A stretch of DNA of 64,000 bases from Rahnella sikkimica (GCF_002951615.1 NZ_CP019062.1:124001-188000), one strand, 5' to 3'; numbered from the stretch's first letter, positions 39,000-50,156 are shown. Notes: generated by a model not told the origin, from the letters alone. A program made the numbers and translations.

Positions 39000-39899
39000 A
39001 TGACTCAGGTTCAGAGCGGTATTTTGCCCGAACATTGCCGTTTCGCCATTTACATTGAAGCGAAAGCTCAGGGTGACCTGGATGCGCTCCGGCAGGGCTG
39101 CCGTGCATTTGTGGCCGCATTAAACGCTATGCAGCAAAAATTCCCCGCTGAACATGTGGGCGCGGTCGTGGCTTTTGGTCACGATGTCTGGCGTGACTTG
39201 TCCAGCAATCAGGGCGCAGACGAGCTGAAAAACTTTGAACCGCTGGGCAAAGGGCTGGCCCCGGCCACGCAGCGCGACATGCTGCTGCACATTCAGTCAT
39301 TGCGCCATGATGTTAACTTCGCGCTCGCACAGGCCGCGCTGAAAGCATTTGGCAGCGCGATTGTGGTGGAAGAAGAAACCCACGGTTTCCGCGCTCTCGA
39401 AGAACGTGACCTCAGCGGTTTTGTCGACGGCACCGAAAACCCGAAAGCCGACGCCCGCGCGCAGGTTGCCATCATTCCTGAAGGTTCTGTGGACGCAGGC
39501 GGCAGCTACGTGATGGTTCAGCGGTGGAAACATAATCTGGTGCAATGGGAACGTTTCTCCGTGCAGCAGCAAGAAGAAGTCATTGGTCGTACGAAGGACA
39601 CCGACGAAGAGCTGGATCCGGAAACGCGCCCTGAAACTTCCCACGTCAGCCGCGTGGATCTGAAAGAAGACGGCAAAGGCCTGAAAATTCTTCGCCAGAG
39701 TCTGCCTTACGGCACCGCCAGCGGCGAGCACGGCCTGTATTTCATCAGCTATGCCGCGCGTTTGTGGAACATTGAGAAACAGTTGCTCAGTATGTTTGGC
39801 GATCTGGATGGCAAACGTGACGCGATGCTGCGTTTCACCCGTCCGGTGACCGGCAGCTATTTCTTCGCGCCGTCCCTGACCCGTCTGGCTGCACTGTAA
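39000..39899 (+). CDS. yfeX: DyP-type haem peroxidase YfeX
   Basis: The 299-aa protein is a dye-decolorising peroxidase of the short cytoplasmic class. The distal haem motif GFVDGTENP is near residue 140, with the catalytic Asp and later Arg, and the proximal His is in [10 protein letters not shown]. Length equals E. coli YfeX, which oxidises porphyrinogens. The ATG is at 39000, preceded by GAGG; frames upstream to 38928 are not conserved. It is the third gene of the ypeA-yfeZ-yfeY-yfeX segment shared with E. coli. Confidence 0.93.
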   Translation: MTQVQSGILPEHCRFAIYIEAKAQGDLDALRQGCRAFVAALNAMQQKFPAEHVGAVVAFGHDVWRDLSSNQGADELKNFEPLGKGLAPATQRDMLLHIQSLRHDVNFALAQAALKAFGSAIVVEEETHGFRALEERDLSGFVDGTENPKADARAQVAIIPEGSVDAGGSYVMVQRWKHNLVQWERFSVQQQEEVIGRTKDTDEELDPETRPETSHVSRVDLKEDGKGLKILRQSLPYGTASGEHGLYFISYAARLWNIEKQLLSMFGDLDGKRDAMLRFTRPVTGSYFFAPSLTRLAAL

Positions 39900-39930
39900 G
39901 TTCTCTGAGTTATAAAGAATAATGCGTTCA

Positions 39931-39957
39931 GCGCGCCCGTTTCCGGGCGCGCTTCGT
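39931..39957 (+). terminator. Terminator after yfeX
   Basis: The GC-rich stem GCGCGCCCG/CGGGCGCGC with loop TTTC is followed by a T-rich stretch (TTCGTTCCTTCT). It closes the yfeX transcript before the cys operon promoter. Confidence 0.8.
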
Positions 39958-40131
39958 TCCTTCTCCCCGCCTTTCTCCTTGCGTTTGTTAATGCCTTATA
40001 GCTTTTCATGCTTGAAAATCACCAATTGGTATATAAAACCGTTACAGCCTTAACCTCAGTTATAAATACACTGTGTGATATTGAGCGGCTTTTATGACGC
40101 TGCATACCGGTTCATTCACCTGAGGCTGAGC

Positions 40132-41154
40132 ATGAAAACGATTGGTTTTGCTGGAAATTTGCTGAAAGGTTCGCTGGCTGCACTGTTGCTGACCAGCGGG
40201 GCGGCGTCTGCCACCGAATTGCTGAACAGTTCTTATGACGTATCCCGTGAGCTTTTTGCCGCGCTGAATCCGCCTTTTCAGAAACAGTGGGCGGATCAGA
40301 ACAACGGCGACAAACTCGAGATCAAACAGTCGCACGCCGGTTCTTCCAAACAGGCGCTGGCGATCCTGCAGGGCCTGAAAGCCGACGTGGTGACCTACAA
40401 CCAGGTGACTGACGTGCAGATCCTGCATGACAAAGGCAATCTGATCCCCGCCGACTGGCAAAGCCGTCTGCCCAATAACAGCTCGCCGTTTTATTCCACC
40501 ATGGCGTTTCTGGTGCGCAAGGGAAATCCCAAAAACATCCACAGCTGGGATGATTTAGCGCGTCCCGGCGTCGCTCTGGTGTTCCCGAATCCGAAAACGT
40601 CCGGCAATGGCCGCTACACCTATCTCGGTGCATGGGGCGCTTACAACCTTGAAGACAACAAAAATACCGCACAGACCCGCGCGAAAATGGCGAGTTTCCT
40701 GAAAAACGTGCAGGTGTTTGATACCGGCGGTCGCGGCGCGACAACGACGTTTGTGGAGCGCGGTCTGGGCGATGTGTTAATCAGCTTCGAATCTGAAGTG
40801 AACAACATCCGCAAACAGTATGGCGACGATAAATACGAAGTCATTGTGCCGAAGGTCGACATTCTGGCGGAGTTCCCGGTGGCCTGGGTCGACAAAAATG
40901 TCGAGAAAAACGGCACGGAAAAAGCAGCAAAAGATTATCTGAATTACTTGTGGAGCCCGCAGGCGCAAAAAATCATCACCAGTTTTAATTACCGCGTGTA
41001 TGACAAAACGGCGATGGCGGCGGCAAAAGGGCAGTTCCCGGATACCCAACTGTTCAAGGTTGAAGATCAGTTCGGCGGCTGGCCACAAGTGATGGAAACC
41101 CATTTCAGTACCGGCGGTGAGCTGGACAAACTGTTAGAGCAAGGTCACCAGTAA
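40132..41154 (+). CDS. cysP: Thiosulfate-binding protein CysP
   Basis: The 340-aa protein is the periplasmic thiosulfate (and sulfate) receptor of the CysPTWA importer. The Sec signal peptide ends in GAASA at about 25, before [14 protein letters not shown]. The SBP motif [17 protein letters not shown] near 158 is the oxyanion site shared with sulfate-binding proteins. ATG 40132 has GAGG upstream; longer frames at 40075 lack a signal peptide. The upstream AT-rich region with TATAAAT at 40061 fits a CysB-activated promoter. Its stop overlaps the cysT start. Confidence 0.94.
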   Translation: MKTIGFAGNLLKGSLAALLLTSGAASATELLNSSYDVSRELFAALNPPFQKQWADQNNGDKLEIKQSHAGSSKQALAILQGLKADVVTYNQVTDVQILHDKGNLIPADWQSRLPNNSSPFYSTMAFLVRKGNPKNIHSWDDLARPGVALVFPNPKTSGNGRYTYLGAWGAYNLEDNKNTAQTRAKMASFLKNVQVFDTGGRGATTTFVERGLGDVLISFESEVNNIRKQYGDDKYEVIVPKVDILAEFPVAWVDKNVEKNGTEKAAKDYLNYLWSPQAQKIITSFNYRVYDKTAMAAAKGQFPDTQLFKVEDQFGGWPQVMETHFSTGGELDKLLEQGHQ

Positions 41155-41984
41155 TGTTGTTGACGAGCAAACGCGTATTACCCGGATTTACCCTGAGCCT
41201 CGGCAGCAGCCTGCTGTTCGTGTGTCTGGTGTTATTGCTGCCGCTGAGTGCGCTGGTGATGCAGCTTTCACAAATGACGCTGGCGCAATACTGGGATGTC
41301 ATCACCAACGGTCAGGTCGTAGCGGCGTATAAAGTCACGCTGCTGGCGGCGGGCGTGGCAAGTATTTTCAACGGCTTATTCGGCATGCTGATGGCCTGGA
41401 TCCTGACGCGTTATGAATTTCCGGGCAAAAGCCTGATTGATGGCCTGATGGATTTGCCGTTTGCGTTGCCGACCGCCGTGGCCGGTCTGACGCTGGCCGG
41501 ACTGTTTTCCACTACCGGTTTTTACGGCCAGTGGCTGGCGCATTTTGATATCAAAGTGGCCTACACCTGGCTGGGTATCGCCGTGGCAATGTCATTCACC
41601 AGTATTCCGTTTGTCGTGCGCACCGTGCAGCCGGTTCTCGAAGAGCTGGGCCCGGAATACGAAGAAGCCGCCGAGACACTGGGCGCATCGCGCTGGCAGA
41701 GTTTTCGCCGCGTTGTGTTGCCGGAAGTGATGCCTTCGCTGCTGGCGGGCACGGCGCTGTCATTTACCCGTAGCCTTGGTGAATTTGGCGCGGTGATTTT
41801 CATTGCCGGGAACATTGCCTGGAAGACCGAAGTGACTTCGCTGATGATTTTCATCCGCTTGCAGGAATTTGATTATCCGGCGGCCAGCGCCATTGCGTCG
41901 GTGATCCTCGCGGCGTCACTGCTGTTACTCTTTGCGATTAATACTTTACAGAGCCGTTATGGCCGTCGTCTGGGAGGCCAGTAA
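41154..41984 (+). CDS. cysT: Sulfate/thiosulfate ABC permease CysT (CysU)
   Basis: The 276-aa inner-membrane permease has about six helices and the EAA loop (EEAAETLGASRWQSFRRVVLPEV near 173-195) that contacts the ATPase. It matches E. coli CysU in length. The ATG shares a base with the cysP stop (TAATG), showing coupled translation. Its stop also touches the cysW start. With CysW it forms the membrane channel. Confidence 0.94.
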   Translation: MLLTSKRVLPGFTLSLGSSLLFVCLVLLLPLSALVMQLSQMTLAQYWDVITNGQVVAAYKVTLLAAGVASIFNGLFGMLMAWILTRYEFPGKSLIDGLMDLPFALPTAVAGLTLAGLFSTTGFYGQWLAHFDIKVAYTWLGIAVAMSFTSIPFVVRTVQPVLEELGPEYEEAAETLGASRWQSFRRVVLPEVMPSLLAGTALSFTRSLGEFGAVIFIAGNIAWKTEVTSLMIFIRLQEFDYPAASAIASVILAASLLLLFAINTLQSRYGRRLGGQ

Positions 41985-42859
41985 TGTCTGATATTCCGGC
42001 TTTTGCACGCGAAACCCGCCAGCCCGTCGACTGGGTGAAATGGCTGCTCATCGGCACCGGCGTGCTGATTTGTATTCTGCTGCTGGTGATCCCGATGATC
42101 AGCATTTTTGTGCTGGCGTTTTCGGACGGCATCGCGGCGGTCTGGAAGAATCTGTCGGACTCCGACATGTTGCATTCCATCTGGCTGACCGTGCTGATGG
42201 CCCTGATCACCGTGCCGGTGAACCTGATTTTCGGCACGCTGCTGGCCTGGCTGGTGGCGCGCTTTAACTTTCCGGGGCGTCAGCTGCTTCTGACGCTGAT
42301 CGACATCCCCTTTGCCGTCTCGCCGGTGGTGGCCGGTTTGCTGTATTTACTGTTTTACGGCACCAACGGCCCGCTTGGTGGCTGGCTTGATGCGCACAAC
42401 ATTCAGTTTATGTTCGCGTGGCCAGGCATGGTGATGGTGACGATTTTCGTGACCTGTCCGTTTGTTATCCGTGAACTGGTGCCGGTGATGCTGAGCCAGG
42501 GCAGCCACGAAGATGAAGCGGCGGTACTGCTGGGCGCGTCCGGCTGGCAGATGTTCCGCCGTGTCACGTTACCCAATATCCGCTGGGCTTTGCTGTACGG
42601 CGTGGTGCTGACCAATGCCCGTGCGATTGGCGAGTTCGGTGCCGTGTCGGTGGTGTCCGGTTCTATCCGCGGCGAAACCTACACGCTGCCTTTACAGGTT
42701 GAATTACTGCATCAGGACTACAACACAGCGGGCGCGTTTACTGCCGCCGCGCTGTTGACCCTGATGGCAATTGTCACACTGTTTCTGAAAAGCGGCCTGC
42801 AATGGCGTCTGAAGCGCCACAACGACCGTCTTGAACGGGAGGAAAATCATGAGCATTGA
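41984..42859 (+). CDS. cysW: Sulfate/thiosulfate ABC permease CysW
   Basis: This 291-aa permease has six helices and an EAA loop ([23 protein letters not shown] near 173-195). It is the second half of the CysTW channel. Starting with [14 protein letters not shown], it matches E. coli CysW. The stop lies 11 bases inside cysA. Confidence 0.94.
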   Translation: MSDIPAFARETRQPVDWVKWLLIGTGVLICILLLVIPMISIFVLAFSDGIAAVWKNLSDSDMLHSIWLTVLMALITVPVNLIFGTLLAWLVARFNFPGRQLLLTLIDIPFAVSPVVAGLLYLLFYGTNGPLGGWLDAHNIQFMFAWPGMVMVTIFVTCPFVIRELVPVMLSQGSHEDEAAVLLGASGWQMFRRVTLPNIRWALLYGVVLTNARAIGEFGAVSVVSGSIRGETYTLPLQVELLHQDYNTAGAFTAAALLTLMAIVTLFLKSGLQWRLKRHNDRLEREENHEH

Positions 42860-43943
42860 AATTAACGGTATCAACAAATACTTTGGCCGCACGAAGGTGC
42901 TCAATGATATTTCGCTCGATATTGCTTCCGGTGAGATGGTAGCGCTGCTCGGGCCGTCCGGTTCCGGCAAAACGACGCTGCTGCGCATCATCGCCGGTCT
43001 GGAAAATCAGAGCGCCGGTCGCCTGAGTTTTCACGATAAAGACGTGACCCGTGTACATGCCCGCGATCGTCAGGTCGGTTTTGTGTTCCAGCATTACGCG
43101 CTGTTCCGCCACATGACGGTGTTCGACAATATTGCTTTCGGCCTGACCGTTTTGCCGCGCCGCGAACGTCCGAACGCGGAAGCGATCAAACAGAAGGTCA
43201 CGAAATTGCTGGAGATGGTGCAGTTAGGCCATCTGGCAAACCGCTATCCGGCGCAGCTTTCCGGTGGCCAGAAACAGCGTGTCGCGCTGGCGCGTGCGCT
43301 GGCCGTGGAACCGCAAATCCTGCTGCTCGATGAACCGTTTGGTGCGCTCGATGCGCAGGTGCGTAAAGAACTGCGCCGCTGGCTGCGTCAGTTACATGAA
43401 GAACTGAAATTCACCAGTGTCTTCGTGACTCACGATCAGGAAGAAGCCATGGAAGTGGCGGACCGCGTGGTGGTGATGAGTCAGGGCAATATTGAGCAGG
43501 TGGGCGCACCGCAGGAAATCTGGCGTGAGCCGGCGACCCGCTTCGTACTGGAATTCATGGGCGAAGTGAATAAAATCAGCGGTGATATTCGCGGCTCGCA
43601 GTTGTATGTGGGCGCGCATCACTGGCCGCTGGAAAACCCGCCGCTGCATCAGGGCGCGGTGGATTTGTTCCTGCGTCCGTGGGAAATGGAAATTACCGCC
43701 CAGAGTACGCCACGTTGCCCGCTGCCGGTGAAAGTGCTGGAAGTCAGCCCGCGTGGTCACTTCTGGCAACTGATTGTGCAGGCCGAAGGCTGGCATGACG
43801 AACCGCTTTCCGTGGTGCTTTCTGATACTCACGGCAATGCGGCTCCGCAGCGCGGCGATCGTTTTTATGTCGGCGGGCTGAACGGACGCCTGTATGCGGG
43901 CGATCAGCCGCTACAACCCGTTGCGTTAGCGAAGAGCGCCTGA
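42849..43943 (+). CDS. cysA: Sulfate/thiosulfate ABC importer ATPase CysA
   Basis: The 364-aa protein energises sulfate import. Walker A is GPSGSGKTT at 35-43, the ABC signature is [15 protein letters not shown] near 135, Walker B is ILLLDEPFG, and the switch His is in [10 protein letters not shown]-terminal TOBE domain occupies about 240-364. ATG 42849 has GGAGG upstream. It overlaps cysW by 11 bases and ends at a terminator, with cysM as a separate unit. Confidence 0.95.
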   Translation: MSIEINGINKYFGRTKVLNDISLDIASGEMVALLGPSGSGKTTLLRIIAGLENQSAGRLSFHDKDVTRVHARDRQVGFVFQHYALFRHMTVFDNIAFGLTVLPRRERPNAEAIKQKVTKLLEMVQLGHLANRYPAQLSGGQKQRVALARALAVEPQILLLDEPFGALDAQVRKELRRWLRQLHEELKFTSVFVTHDQEEAMEVADRVVVMSQGNIEQVGAPQEIWREPATRFVLEFMGEVNKISGDIRGSQLYVGAHHWPLENPPLHQGAVDLFLRPWEMEITAQSTPRCPLPVKVLEVSPRGHFWQLIVQAEGWHDEPLSVVLSDTHGNAAPQRGDRFYVGGLNGRLYAGDQPLQPVALAKSA

Positions 43944-43967
43944 TATTTTTTAATCAGCAGGTTTCTC

Positions 43968-43993
43968 AGGGCGGTCTTCGAGCCGCCCTTTTT
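43968..43993 (+). terminator. Terminator after cysA
   Basis: The stem AGGGCGG/CCGCCCT with eight-base loop is followed by TTTTT. It lies between the cysPTWA operon and cysM. Confidence 0.85.
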
Positions 43994-44059
43994 ATCGTCT
44001 GATATCTCTTTATGTAATTTTTATCAGTCCATAGTTCGTTTTGATATAAGGCAAGCCCC

Positions 44060-44944
44060 GTGAGTACGCTCGAACATTACATCGGTAATACACCGCTGGT
44101 GAGATTACAGCGATTACCCAAAGATCTGGACAGTGAAATTTGGGTCAAGCTGGAAGGCAATAATCCTGCCGGTTCGGTCAAGGATCGCGCCGCGCTGTTT
44201 ATGATTGAACAGGCGGAAAAGCGCGGTGAAATCCGTCCGGGCGATACGCTGATTGAAGCGACCAGCGGTAATACCGGGATCGCGCTGGCCATGATCGCCG
44301 CGCTCAAAGGTTACAAGCTGAAATTGCTGATGCCGGAAAATATGAGCATGGAACGGCAGGCGTCGATGCGGGCTTATGGCGCAGAGCTTCTGCTGGTCAG
44401 CCGCGCGCAGGGCATGGAAGGCGCACGCGATCTGGCGCTGGATATGGAAAAGCAGGGGCAGGGCAAAGTGCTGGATCAGTTTAATAATCCGGATAACCCG
44501 CTGGCGCATTTCACCACCACCGGCCCGGAAATCTGGCAGCAAACGCATGGGCGCGTCACGCATTTTGTTTCCAGCATGGGCACCACGGGCACAATCACCG
44601 GCGTCAGCCGCTTTTTGCGCAGCCAGCATGCGGGCGTGCAGATTATCGGCCTGCAACCGGCTGAAGGCAGCAGCATTCCCGGCATCCGCCGCTGGCCGCA
44701 GGCGTATCTGCCCGGCATTTTTAACCCCGAACTGGTGGATGAAGTGATGGATATGGGGCAGGGCGAAGCAGAAGACACGATGCGCGCACTGGCGCGCGAG
44801 GAAGGGCTCTTTTGCGGCGTGAGCTCCGGTGGCGCTGTAGCCGGCGCGCTGCGCGTTGCCAGAAGCCATCCGGGCAGCGTGGTGGTGGCGATTATCTGCG
44901 ATCGTGGCGACCGTTATCTCTCGACGGGTGTTTTTTCTGACTAA
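44060..44944 (+). CDS. cysM: Cysteine synthase B
   Basis: The 294-aa PLP enzyme makes cysteine (or S-sulfocysteine with thiosulfate) from O-acetylserine. The PLP Lys41 is in NNPAGSVKDRAA, the TSGNTG asparagine loop near 69 is intact, and the phosphate loop GTTGTITG near 176 is present. It starts with GTG at 44060, after AAGGCA, as is common for cysM. Pairing with cysPTWA links it to thiosulfate use. A terminator follows. Confidence 0.94.
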   Translation: MSTLEHYIGNTPLVRLQRLPKDLDSEIWVKLEGNNPAGSVKDRAALFMIEQAEKRGEIRPGDTLIEATSGNTGIALAMIAALKGYKLKLLMPENMSMERQASMRAYGAELLLVSRAQGMEGARDLALDMEKQGQGKVLDQFNNPDNPLAHFTTTGPEIWQQTHGRVTHFVSSMGTTGTITGVSRFLRSQHAGVQIIGLQPAEGSSIPGIRRWPQAYLPGIFNPELVDEVMDMGQGEAEDTMRALAREEGLFCGVSSGGAVAGALRVARSHPGSVVVAIICDRGDRYLSTGVFSD

Positions 44945-44977
44945 GAACTCCTGACGTAAAGCGTGGTCACATTTAAC

Positions 44978-45003
44978 AGGCAGGCCTTTGCGCCTGCCTT
45001 TTG
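44978..45003 (+). terminator. Terminator after cysM
   Basis: The stem AGGCAGGC/GCCTGCCT with six-base loop is followed by TTTT. It separates cysM from the two-component system. Confidence 0.85.
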
Positions 45004-45202
45004 CTTTCTGTTAAACGCTAACAGATTGATTTTAATCTTCTATAATAGTGATAGCGTAAAACACGTTACCTTTATTCCTTACACTCGGGTTTCTGCGGGA
45101 TGAAATTCTGCCAGAGACTGTGTAAAAAAAGAGTAAAAGCGGCTGCGTAATGCAGGCTTAGTGGTAAAAATGACCAAAATTTTAGCCAGGCGGAAATAAA
45201 GA

Positions 45203-45886
45203 ATGAAAATTTTGTTAGTCGATGACGATCTTGAATTAGGCACCATGCTCAGTGAATACCTGATCGCAGAAGGTTTTGACGCCTCTCTGGTGCTGACCGG
45301 TAAAGCGGGCGTGGAAGGCGCGATGTCTGGCGAATACACCGCAATGATCCTCGACATTATGTTGCCGGACATGAGCGGTATTGATGTGCTGCGTCAGGTG
45401 CGTAAAAACAGCCGTCTGCCGATTATCATGCTGACGGCCAAAGGCGACAATATTGACCGCGTGATCGGCCTGGAAATGGGCGCTGACGATTACATGCCAA
45501 AACCGTGCTACCCGCGCGAACTGGTGGCGCGCCTGCGTGCGGTGCTGCGTCGAGTGGAAGAGCAGCAGGAATCGCATTCTGATTCCTCATCGGTTAACTA
45601 TGGCGACCTGACGCTGAATCCGGCGACCCGCAGCAGCGAATGGCGCGGTGTTCCATTCGACCTCACGGCGTCAGAATTCAACCTGCTGGAACTGCTGCTG
45701 CGTTCGCCTGAACGCGTGGTGTCCAAAGATGAGCTGTCGGAGAAAGGTCTGGGACGTCCGCGTGAAGCGTACGATCGCAGCATTGATGTGCATATCAGTA
45801 ACATCCGTCAGAAACTGGGGTCACTGGAAGGTGGCGATATTCTGACTATTGAAACGGTGCGCAGCATTGGCTATCGAATCCGCTAA
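45203..45886 (+). CDS. OmpR/CpxR-like response regulator
   Basis: The 227-aa protein has a receiver domain (1-115) with acidic residues DDD at 7-9, Asp51 phosphoacceptor in MILDIMLPD, and Lys in MPKPCYP. A winged-helix domain follows (about 130-225) ending SIGYRIR. Closest in feel to CpxR, including the HISNIRQKL recognition helix, but it is not in the cpxP locus. The neighbouring sensor kinase gene begins inside its last codons. In E. coli pdxK and other genes occupy this space between cysM and crr. Target genes are unknown. Confidence 0.88.
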   Translation: MKILLVDDDLELGTMLSEYLIAEGFDASLVLTGKAGVEGAMSGEYTAMILDIMLPDMSGIDVLRQVRKNSRLPIIMLTAKGDNIDRVIGLEMGADDYMPKPCYPRELVARLRAVLRRVEEQQESHSDSSSVNYGDLTLNPATRSSEWRGVPFDLTASEFNLLELLLRSPERVVSKDELSEKGLGRPREAYDRSIDVHISNIRQKLGSLEGGDILTIETVRSIGYRIR

Positions 45887-47216
45887 ACGCCTGCGCGGAA
45901 GGTTGTTCTGGAAAATCCTGCTGGGATTCTGGTTTACCTTCGTGGCCATCACTCAGGGGCTCTGGGTGGTTTTTGCTTTTTATAATCCGCATGAACCGCC
46001 GGAAAGCAGTATTGCCCGGCGCTTTGTGAAACTGCAGATTACCTCGGCGGTTTCCACGCTCCATTCCGGTGGTTTGCCCGCGCTGAATGCCATGATGGCC
46101 GACTGGCCGGAAGATGATCGTCAACTCTTCTCGGTAACGCCTTCACTGCTTCCTGCGCAGGGCAGCACGATGCAGGCTCTGGAGCCGGGTAAGATCCCAC
46201 ATGAAGTGGTGGAATTTGTGCAGGGGCCAAACGGTCAGGGTTATCGTCTTCGTTACGACGTTGCCGGGCTGATGGATGAATACCGGCCAAGGCGGCACAA
46301 AGAGTTGCTGAATATGCCGCCACCGTTGCTGTGGCTTGGCGGGTTAGGCGGGCTGCTTTTCAGTGCGATGCTGGCCTGGAACCTGACAAGACCGATGCTG
46401 CAAATGCGTAAGGCGTTTGGGCGGGTTGCGCAGGGCGATTTATCGGTGCGTCTGTTTACCAGTATGGGCAAACGGCACGATGAGTTGTCTGAGGTGGCGC
46501 GCGATTTCGACTCGATGGCAGAACGTTTGCAGGTGCTGGTGAAAGCGCGTGAAGAGTTGTTGCACGACGTTTCGCACGAGCTGCGTTCTCCTCTTGCCCG
46601 GTTGCAGCTGGCGATTGGTCTGGCGCGGCAAAATCCGTCTAACGTTGAGTCTTCTCTCAGCCGCATCGAGCACGAAGCGGGGCGTCTGGATAAGATGATC
46701 GGCGAACTGCTTGCGCTGTCACGAGCAGAAAACAGCGAAATCCCGGACGAAGAATATTTTGACCTGTACGGGCTGGTCGAAGCGGTCGTTAATGATGCGC
46801 GCTACGAAGCGCAACTGCCGGGCGTGAATATCACGATGCATCCGGAAGTGCCGGACGAAATGGATTACACCGTCAAAGGGAATGCCGAACTGATGCGGCG
46901 CGCGGTCGATAATGTGGTGCGCAATGCGCTGCGTTTTTCCGCCCGCGGGCAAACCATCACCGTTTCTCTGGCGCAGGTTGAAGAATATCTGCAAATTGAA
47001 GTGGCCGATCAGGGGCCGGGCGTGGAAGAGGATAAGCTGTCGAGTATCTTTGACCCGTTTGTGCGCGTGAAATCGCCGCTGTCTGGCAAAGGTTACGGCC
47101 TGGGGCTGGCGATTACCCGCAAGGTGATGCTGGCACATGATGGCAATGTCGATGCCCGCAATGCGCAGCCTCACGGACTGGTCATCAGCCTGATGGTGCC
47201 GCACTGGAAGATTTAA
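45867..47216 (+). CDS. Sensor histidine kinase, CpxA-like
   Basis: The protein of about 449 aa has a first helix (LFWKILLGFWFTFVAITQGLWVVF), a periplasmic domain of about 120 residues with Pro-rich segments, a second helix (LLWLGGLGGLLFSAMLAW), a HAMP domain and kinase core. His237 (in LLHDVSHELRSPLA) is the phosphorylated residue; the N box is in DNVVRNALRF and the G boxes in VADQGPGV and GKGYGLGLAI. The start is uncertain: TTG 45867 (used) or TTG 45849, both overlapping the regulator gene. The stimulus is unknown. Confidence 0.85.
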   Translation: MAIESAKRLRGRLFWKILLGFWFTFVAITQGLWVVFAFYNPHEPPESSIARRFVKLQITSAVSTLHSGGLPALNAMMADWPEDDRQLFSVTPSLLPAQGSTMQALEPGKIPHEVVEFVQGPNGQGYRLRYDVAGLMDEYRPRRHKELLNMPPPLLWLGGLGGLLFSAMLAWNLTRPMLQMRKAFGRVAQGDLSVRLFTSMGKRHDELSEVARDFDSMAERLQVLVKAREELLHDVSHELRSPLARLQLAIGLARQNPSNVESSLSRIEHEAGRLDKMIGELLALSRAENSEIPDEEYFDLYGLVEAVVNDARYEAQLPGVNITMHPEVPDEMDYTVKGNAELMRRAVDNVVRNALRFSARGQTITVSLAQVEEYLQIEVADQGPGVEEDKLSSIFDPFVRVKSPLSGKGYGLGLAITRKVMLAHDGNVDARNAQPHGLVISLMVPHWKI

Positions 47217-47255
47217 ACGTTCAGTCTTTTCAGTCTTACAAAAGATTCAGACAAT

Positions 47256-47284
47256 AAAAAACGGCGCATCGAGCGCCGTTTTTT
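47256..47284. terminator. Bidirectional terminator between the sensor kinase gene and crr
   Basis: The stem AAAAAACGGCGC/GCGCCGTTTTTT with a five-base loop has T-runs in both directions. It lies between the convergent kinase and crr genes. Confidence 0.92.
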
Positions 47285-47308
47285 TTACTTCGTATTTCTT
47301 CGGGCTGA

Positions 47309-47818
47309 TTACTTCTTGATGCGGATGATTGGGGTTTCGCCCACAGTCACGCTACCCGTCAGTTTAATCAGCTCTTTGATCTCGTCCATGTTAGAGATAA
47401 CAACCGGAGTCAGGGTAGACTTCGCTTTCTCTTCCAGAAGAGCCAGATCAAATTCGATGACTAAATCGCCTTTCTTAACACGCTGACCTTCTTCGGCGAT
47501 GCGTTTGAAGCCTTCGCCTTTCAGTTCAACGGTGTCGATACCGAAGTGAACAAACAGTTCGATGCCACTGTCGGATTCGATTGAGAAAGCATGATTAGTT
47601 TCGAAGATTTTACCGATAGTCCCGTCAACCGGAGCAACCATTTTGTTGCCCGCAGGTTTGATGGCAATACCGTCGCCTACGATTTTTTCAGCGAAAACAA
47701 CGTCAGGCACGTCTTCAATGTTGACAATTTCACCAGACAACGGCGCCACGATTTCAATGTAGCCAACGTCTTTTTTATCATCCGAAACCAATGATTTCAG
47801 TTTATCGAACAAACCCAT
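47309..47818 (-). CDS. crr: PTS glucose-specific enzyme IIA (EIIA-Glc)
   Basis: The 169-aa cytoplasmic protein passes phosphate from HPr to IICB-Glc and controls adenylate cyclase and inducer exclusion. The active-site His91 is in [14 protein letters not shown] and the helper His76 in FETNHAFSI. It begins [16 protein letters not shown], as in E. coli. It is the last gene of ptsHI-crr and ends at a strong terminator. Confidence 0.97.
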   Translation of the reverse strand: MGLFDKLKSLVSDDKKDVGYIEIVAPLSGEIVNIEDVPDVVFAEKIVGDGIAIKPAGNKMVAPVDGTIGKIFETNHAFSIESDSGIELFVHFGIDTVELKGEGFKRIAEEGQRVKKGDLVIEFDLALLEEKAKSTLTPVVISNMDEIKELIKLTGSVTVGETPIIRIKK

Positions 47819-47865
47819 GATCTTCTCCTAAGCATTAATTTGGGCAGCTTTACAGCATCGCGCAA

Positions 47866-49593
47866 TTAGCAGAGTGTTTTTTCTTCAATGAACTTGTTAA
47901 CCAGGTTCATCAACTCTTGCGCCGTAGGTTGAGCCAGGGCCTGATCTGCCAGCGCTTTCACATCTTCGAAGTTTGTATTGCGAATAATTTTCTTGATGCG
48001 TGGGATAGAGATAGAACTCATGCTGAACTCATCTAACCCCATGCCCAATAGAAGAAGTGTAGCACGTTCGTCACCGGCTAGCTCGCCACACATCCCTGTC
48101 CATTTACCGGCAGCATGAGATGCGTCAATAACTTGCTTAATTAAACCCAGTACAGACGGAGACATTGGGTTGTACAGATGAGAAATCAGCTCATTACCGC
48201 GATCCACCGCCAAAGTATACTGGGTCAGATCGTTTGTACCAATACTGAAGAAATCGACTTCTTTTGCCAGATGATGAGCAATCACGGCAGCAGCTGGCGT
48301 TTCAACCATTACGCCGACTTCGATCGTTTCATCGAATGCCTGGCCTTTTTCACGCAGCTCAACTTTCAGCATTTCGAGTTCTGCTTTCAGTTCACGCACT
48401 TCTTCAACCGAAATGATCATCGGGAACATGATGCGCAGTTTGCCGAACGCAGAAGCACGCAAAATACCTTTCAGCTGGTCGTGAAGAATTTCTTTACGGT
48501 CCAGACAGATACGGATTGCACGCCAGCCCAGGAACGGGTTTTCTTCTTTTGGCAGGTTCATGTACGGCAGGTCTTTGTCACCGCCGATGTCCATGGTACG
48601 TACGATAACCGCCTGTGAACCCATCGCTTCAGCAACGGCTTTATAAGCCTGGAATTGCTCTTCTTCGGTAGGCAGGCTGTCACGGTCCATGAACAGGAAT
48701 TCTGTACGATACAGGCCGACACCTTCAGCGCCATTGCGCTCTGCACCAGCGACGTCGCGCACGGTACCGATGTTGGCACAAACTTCCACCTGATGACCAT
48801 CCAGCGTAATCGCCGGCAGATCTTTCAGTTTGGTCAGTTCGTCTTTTTCAGAGATGTACTGGTTCTGAACCGCTTTCAGCTCATCAATAACGTCTGCCGT
48901 CGGGTTGACGTAGATTTTATTGTTTACAGCGTCGAGGATCAGATAGTCATCATTTTTGACTTGCTTAGTCACATCACTGGTGCCGACGATAGCAGGCAAT
49001 TCCAGTGAACGGGCCATGATAGAGGTGTGAGAAGTACGGCCACCCAAATCAGTAATGAAGCCCAGAACCTTGTTCAGGTTCAGCTGTGCAGTTTCTGATG
49101 GCGTCAGATCGGTCGCCACCAGGATAACTTCGTCCTGGATGGAGCTCAGATCAACGATAGCCATGTCCAGAATGTTGCGCAGCAGACGTTTACCGATGTC
49201 ACGCACGTCAGCCGCACGCTCTTTCAGATATTCGTCGTCCAGCTCTTCCAGGGCTTTCGCCTGGCCTTCAATCACAGAGTAAGCCGCAGCATCCGCAGAA
49301 GCGTGCTCGTCTTTGATGAGGGCTATGATTTCCTGTTCAAGCTCTTCGTCTTCCAACAACATGATGTGGCCTTCGAAGATGGCTTCTTTCTCTTCACCGA
49401 AGGTCTCACCGGCTTTTTTCTTGATCACTTCCAGTTGGACTGATGCTTTCGCACGGCCGTTAAGGAAACGTTCAACTTCCTGATCAACCTGATCAGGAGA
49501 GATTTTTTTCCGGTTGATGACAATTTCATCTTCTTTCAACAGAAGTGCTTTGCCGAAAGCGATACCGGGAGATACTAAAATGCCTGAAATCAT
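47866..49593 (-). CDS. ptsI: PTS enzyme I
   Basis: The 575-aa protein autophosphorylates from PEP at His189 (in [15 protein letters not shown]) and passes phosphate to HPr. The PEP-binding C-terminal domain has the conserved Cys in GMCGELAGD near 501 and metal-binding residues in MVETPAAAV. Length equals E. coli PtsI. It lies between ptsH and crr and is transcribed on the minus strand. Confidence 0.97.
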   Translation of the reverse strand: MISGILVSPGIAFGKALLLKEDEIVINRKKISPDQVDQEVERFLNGRAKASVQLEVIKKKAGETFGEEKEAIFEGHIMLLEDEELEQEIIALIKDEHASADAAAYSVIEGQAKALEELDDEYLKERAADVRDIGKRLLRNILDMAIVDLSSIQDEVILVATDLTPSETAQLNLNKVLGFITDLGGRTSHTSIMARSLELPAIVGTSDVTKQVKNDDYLILDAVNNKIYVNPTADVIDELKAVQNQYISEKDELTKLKDLPAITLDGHQVEVCANIGTVRDVAGAERNGAEGVGLYRTEFLFMDRDSLPTEEEQFQAYKAVAEAMGSQAVIVRTMDIGGDKDLPYMNLPKEENPFLGWRAIRICLDRKEILHDQLKGILRASAFGKLRIMFPMIISVEEVRELKAELEMLKVELREKGQAFDETIEVGVMVETPAAAVIAHHLAKEVDFFSIGTNDLTQYTLAVDRGNELISHLYNPMSPSVLGLIKQVIDASHAAGKWTGMCGELAGDERATLLLLGMGLDEFSMSSISIPRIKKIIRNTNFEDVKALADQALAQPTAQELMNLVNKFIEEKTLC

Positions 49594-49642
49594 AACCCTA
49601 CCTTTCTCTTGACTGGTTTAAACTATATAAGAGCGGCTGTTG

Positions 49643-49900
49643 TTACTCGAGCTCTGCCATCAGTTTTACCAAGTGTTCAACGGCTTTTTGCTCGTCTTCA
49701 CCTTCAGCAGAGAGGGTCACAACGGTACCTTGGGTTAGGCCCAGAGTTTGCAGTTTGAACAGGCTTTTAGCACTGGCGCTTTTACCGTTTGAAGTCACGG
49801 TGATGTCAGAAGCGAAACCTTTAGCTTCTTTCACGAACTGTGCAGCAGGGCGAGTGTGCAGACCATTAGGAGCAGTGATAGTAACTTCTTGCTGGAACAT
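49643..49900 (-). CDS. ptsH: Phosphocarrier protein HPr
   Basis: The 85-aa protein carries phosphate on His15 (in [10 protein letters not shown]) from enzyme I to the sugar-specific IIA proteins. Ser46 in SAKSLFKLQ is kept although no HPr kinase is expected in enterobacteria. It is the first gene of ptsHI-crr. Upstream, the 400-bp space contains an Mlc-type operator and the cysK terminator. Confidence 0.97.
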   Translation of the reverse strand: MFQQEVTITAPNGLHTRPAAQFVKEAKGFASDITVTSNGKSASAKSLFKLQTLGLTQGTVVTLSAEGEDEQKAVEHLVKLMAELE

Positions 49901-50156
49901 TGTTGTTTCCCCAACTTATTAAAGTAATGTTGTGGGGCTAAAGTTTAGCTTATAGGCTTCACTTTAGCCTGTAGAGATTAGCGCCTGACTATGGTTCAGG
50001 GGCAGGTTCAGATGCAACAGAAAAGAGAAAATAGCGCACTCAGCGATAAAACACTTTGCCCTAGATCCAAGCTTTCCTGTTATTCCGCCATTATGCCGTT
50101 TTTTTCCCTCATGTAACAAATCGGTAAATCGATTCAGCGGGCGGTGTCATAGAGGC

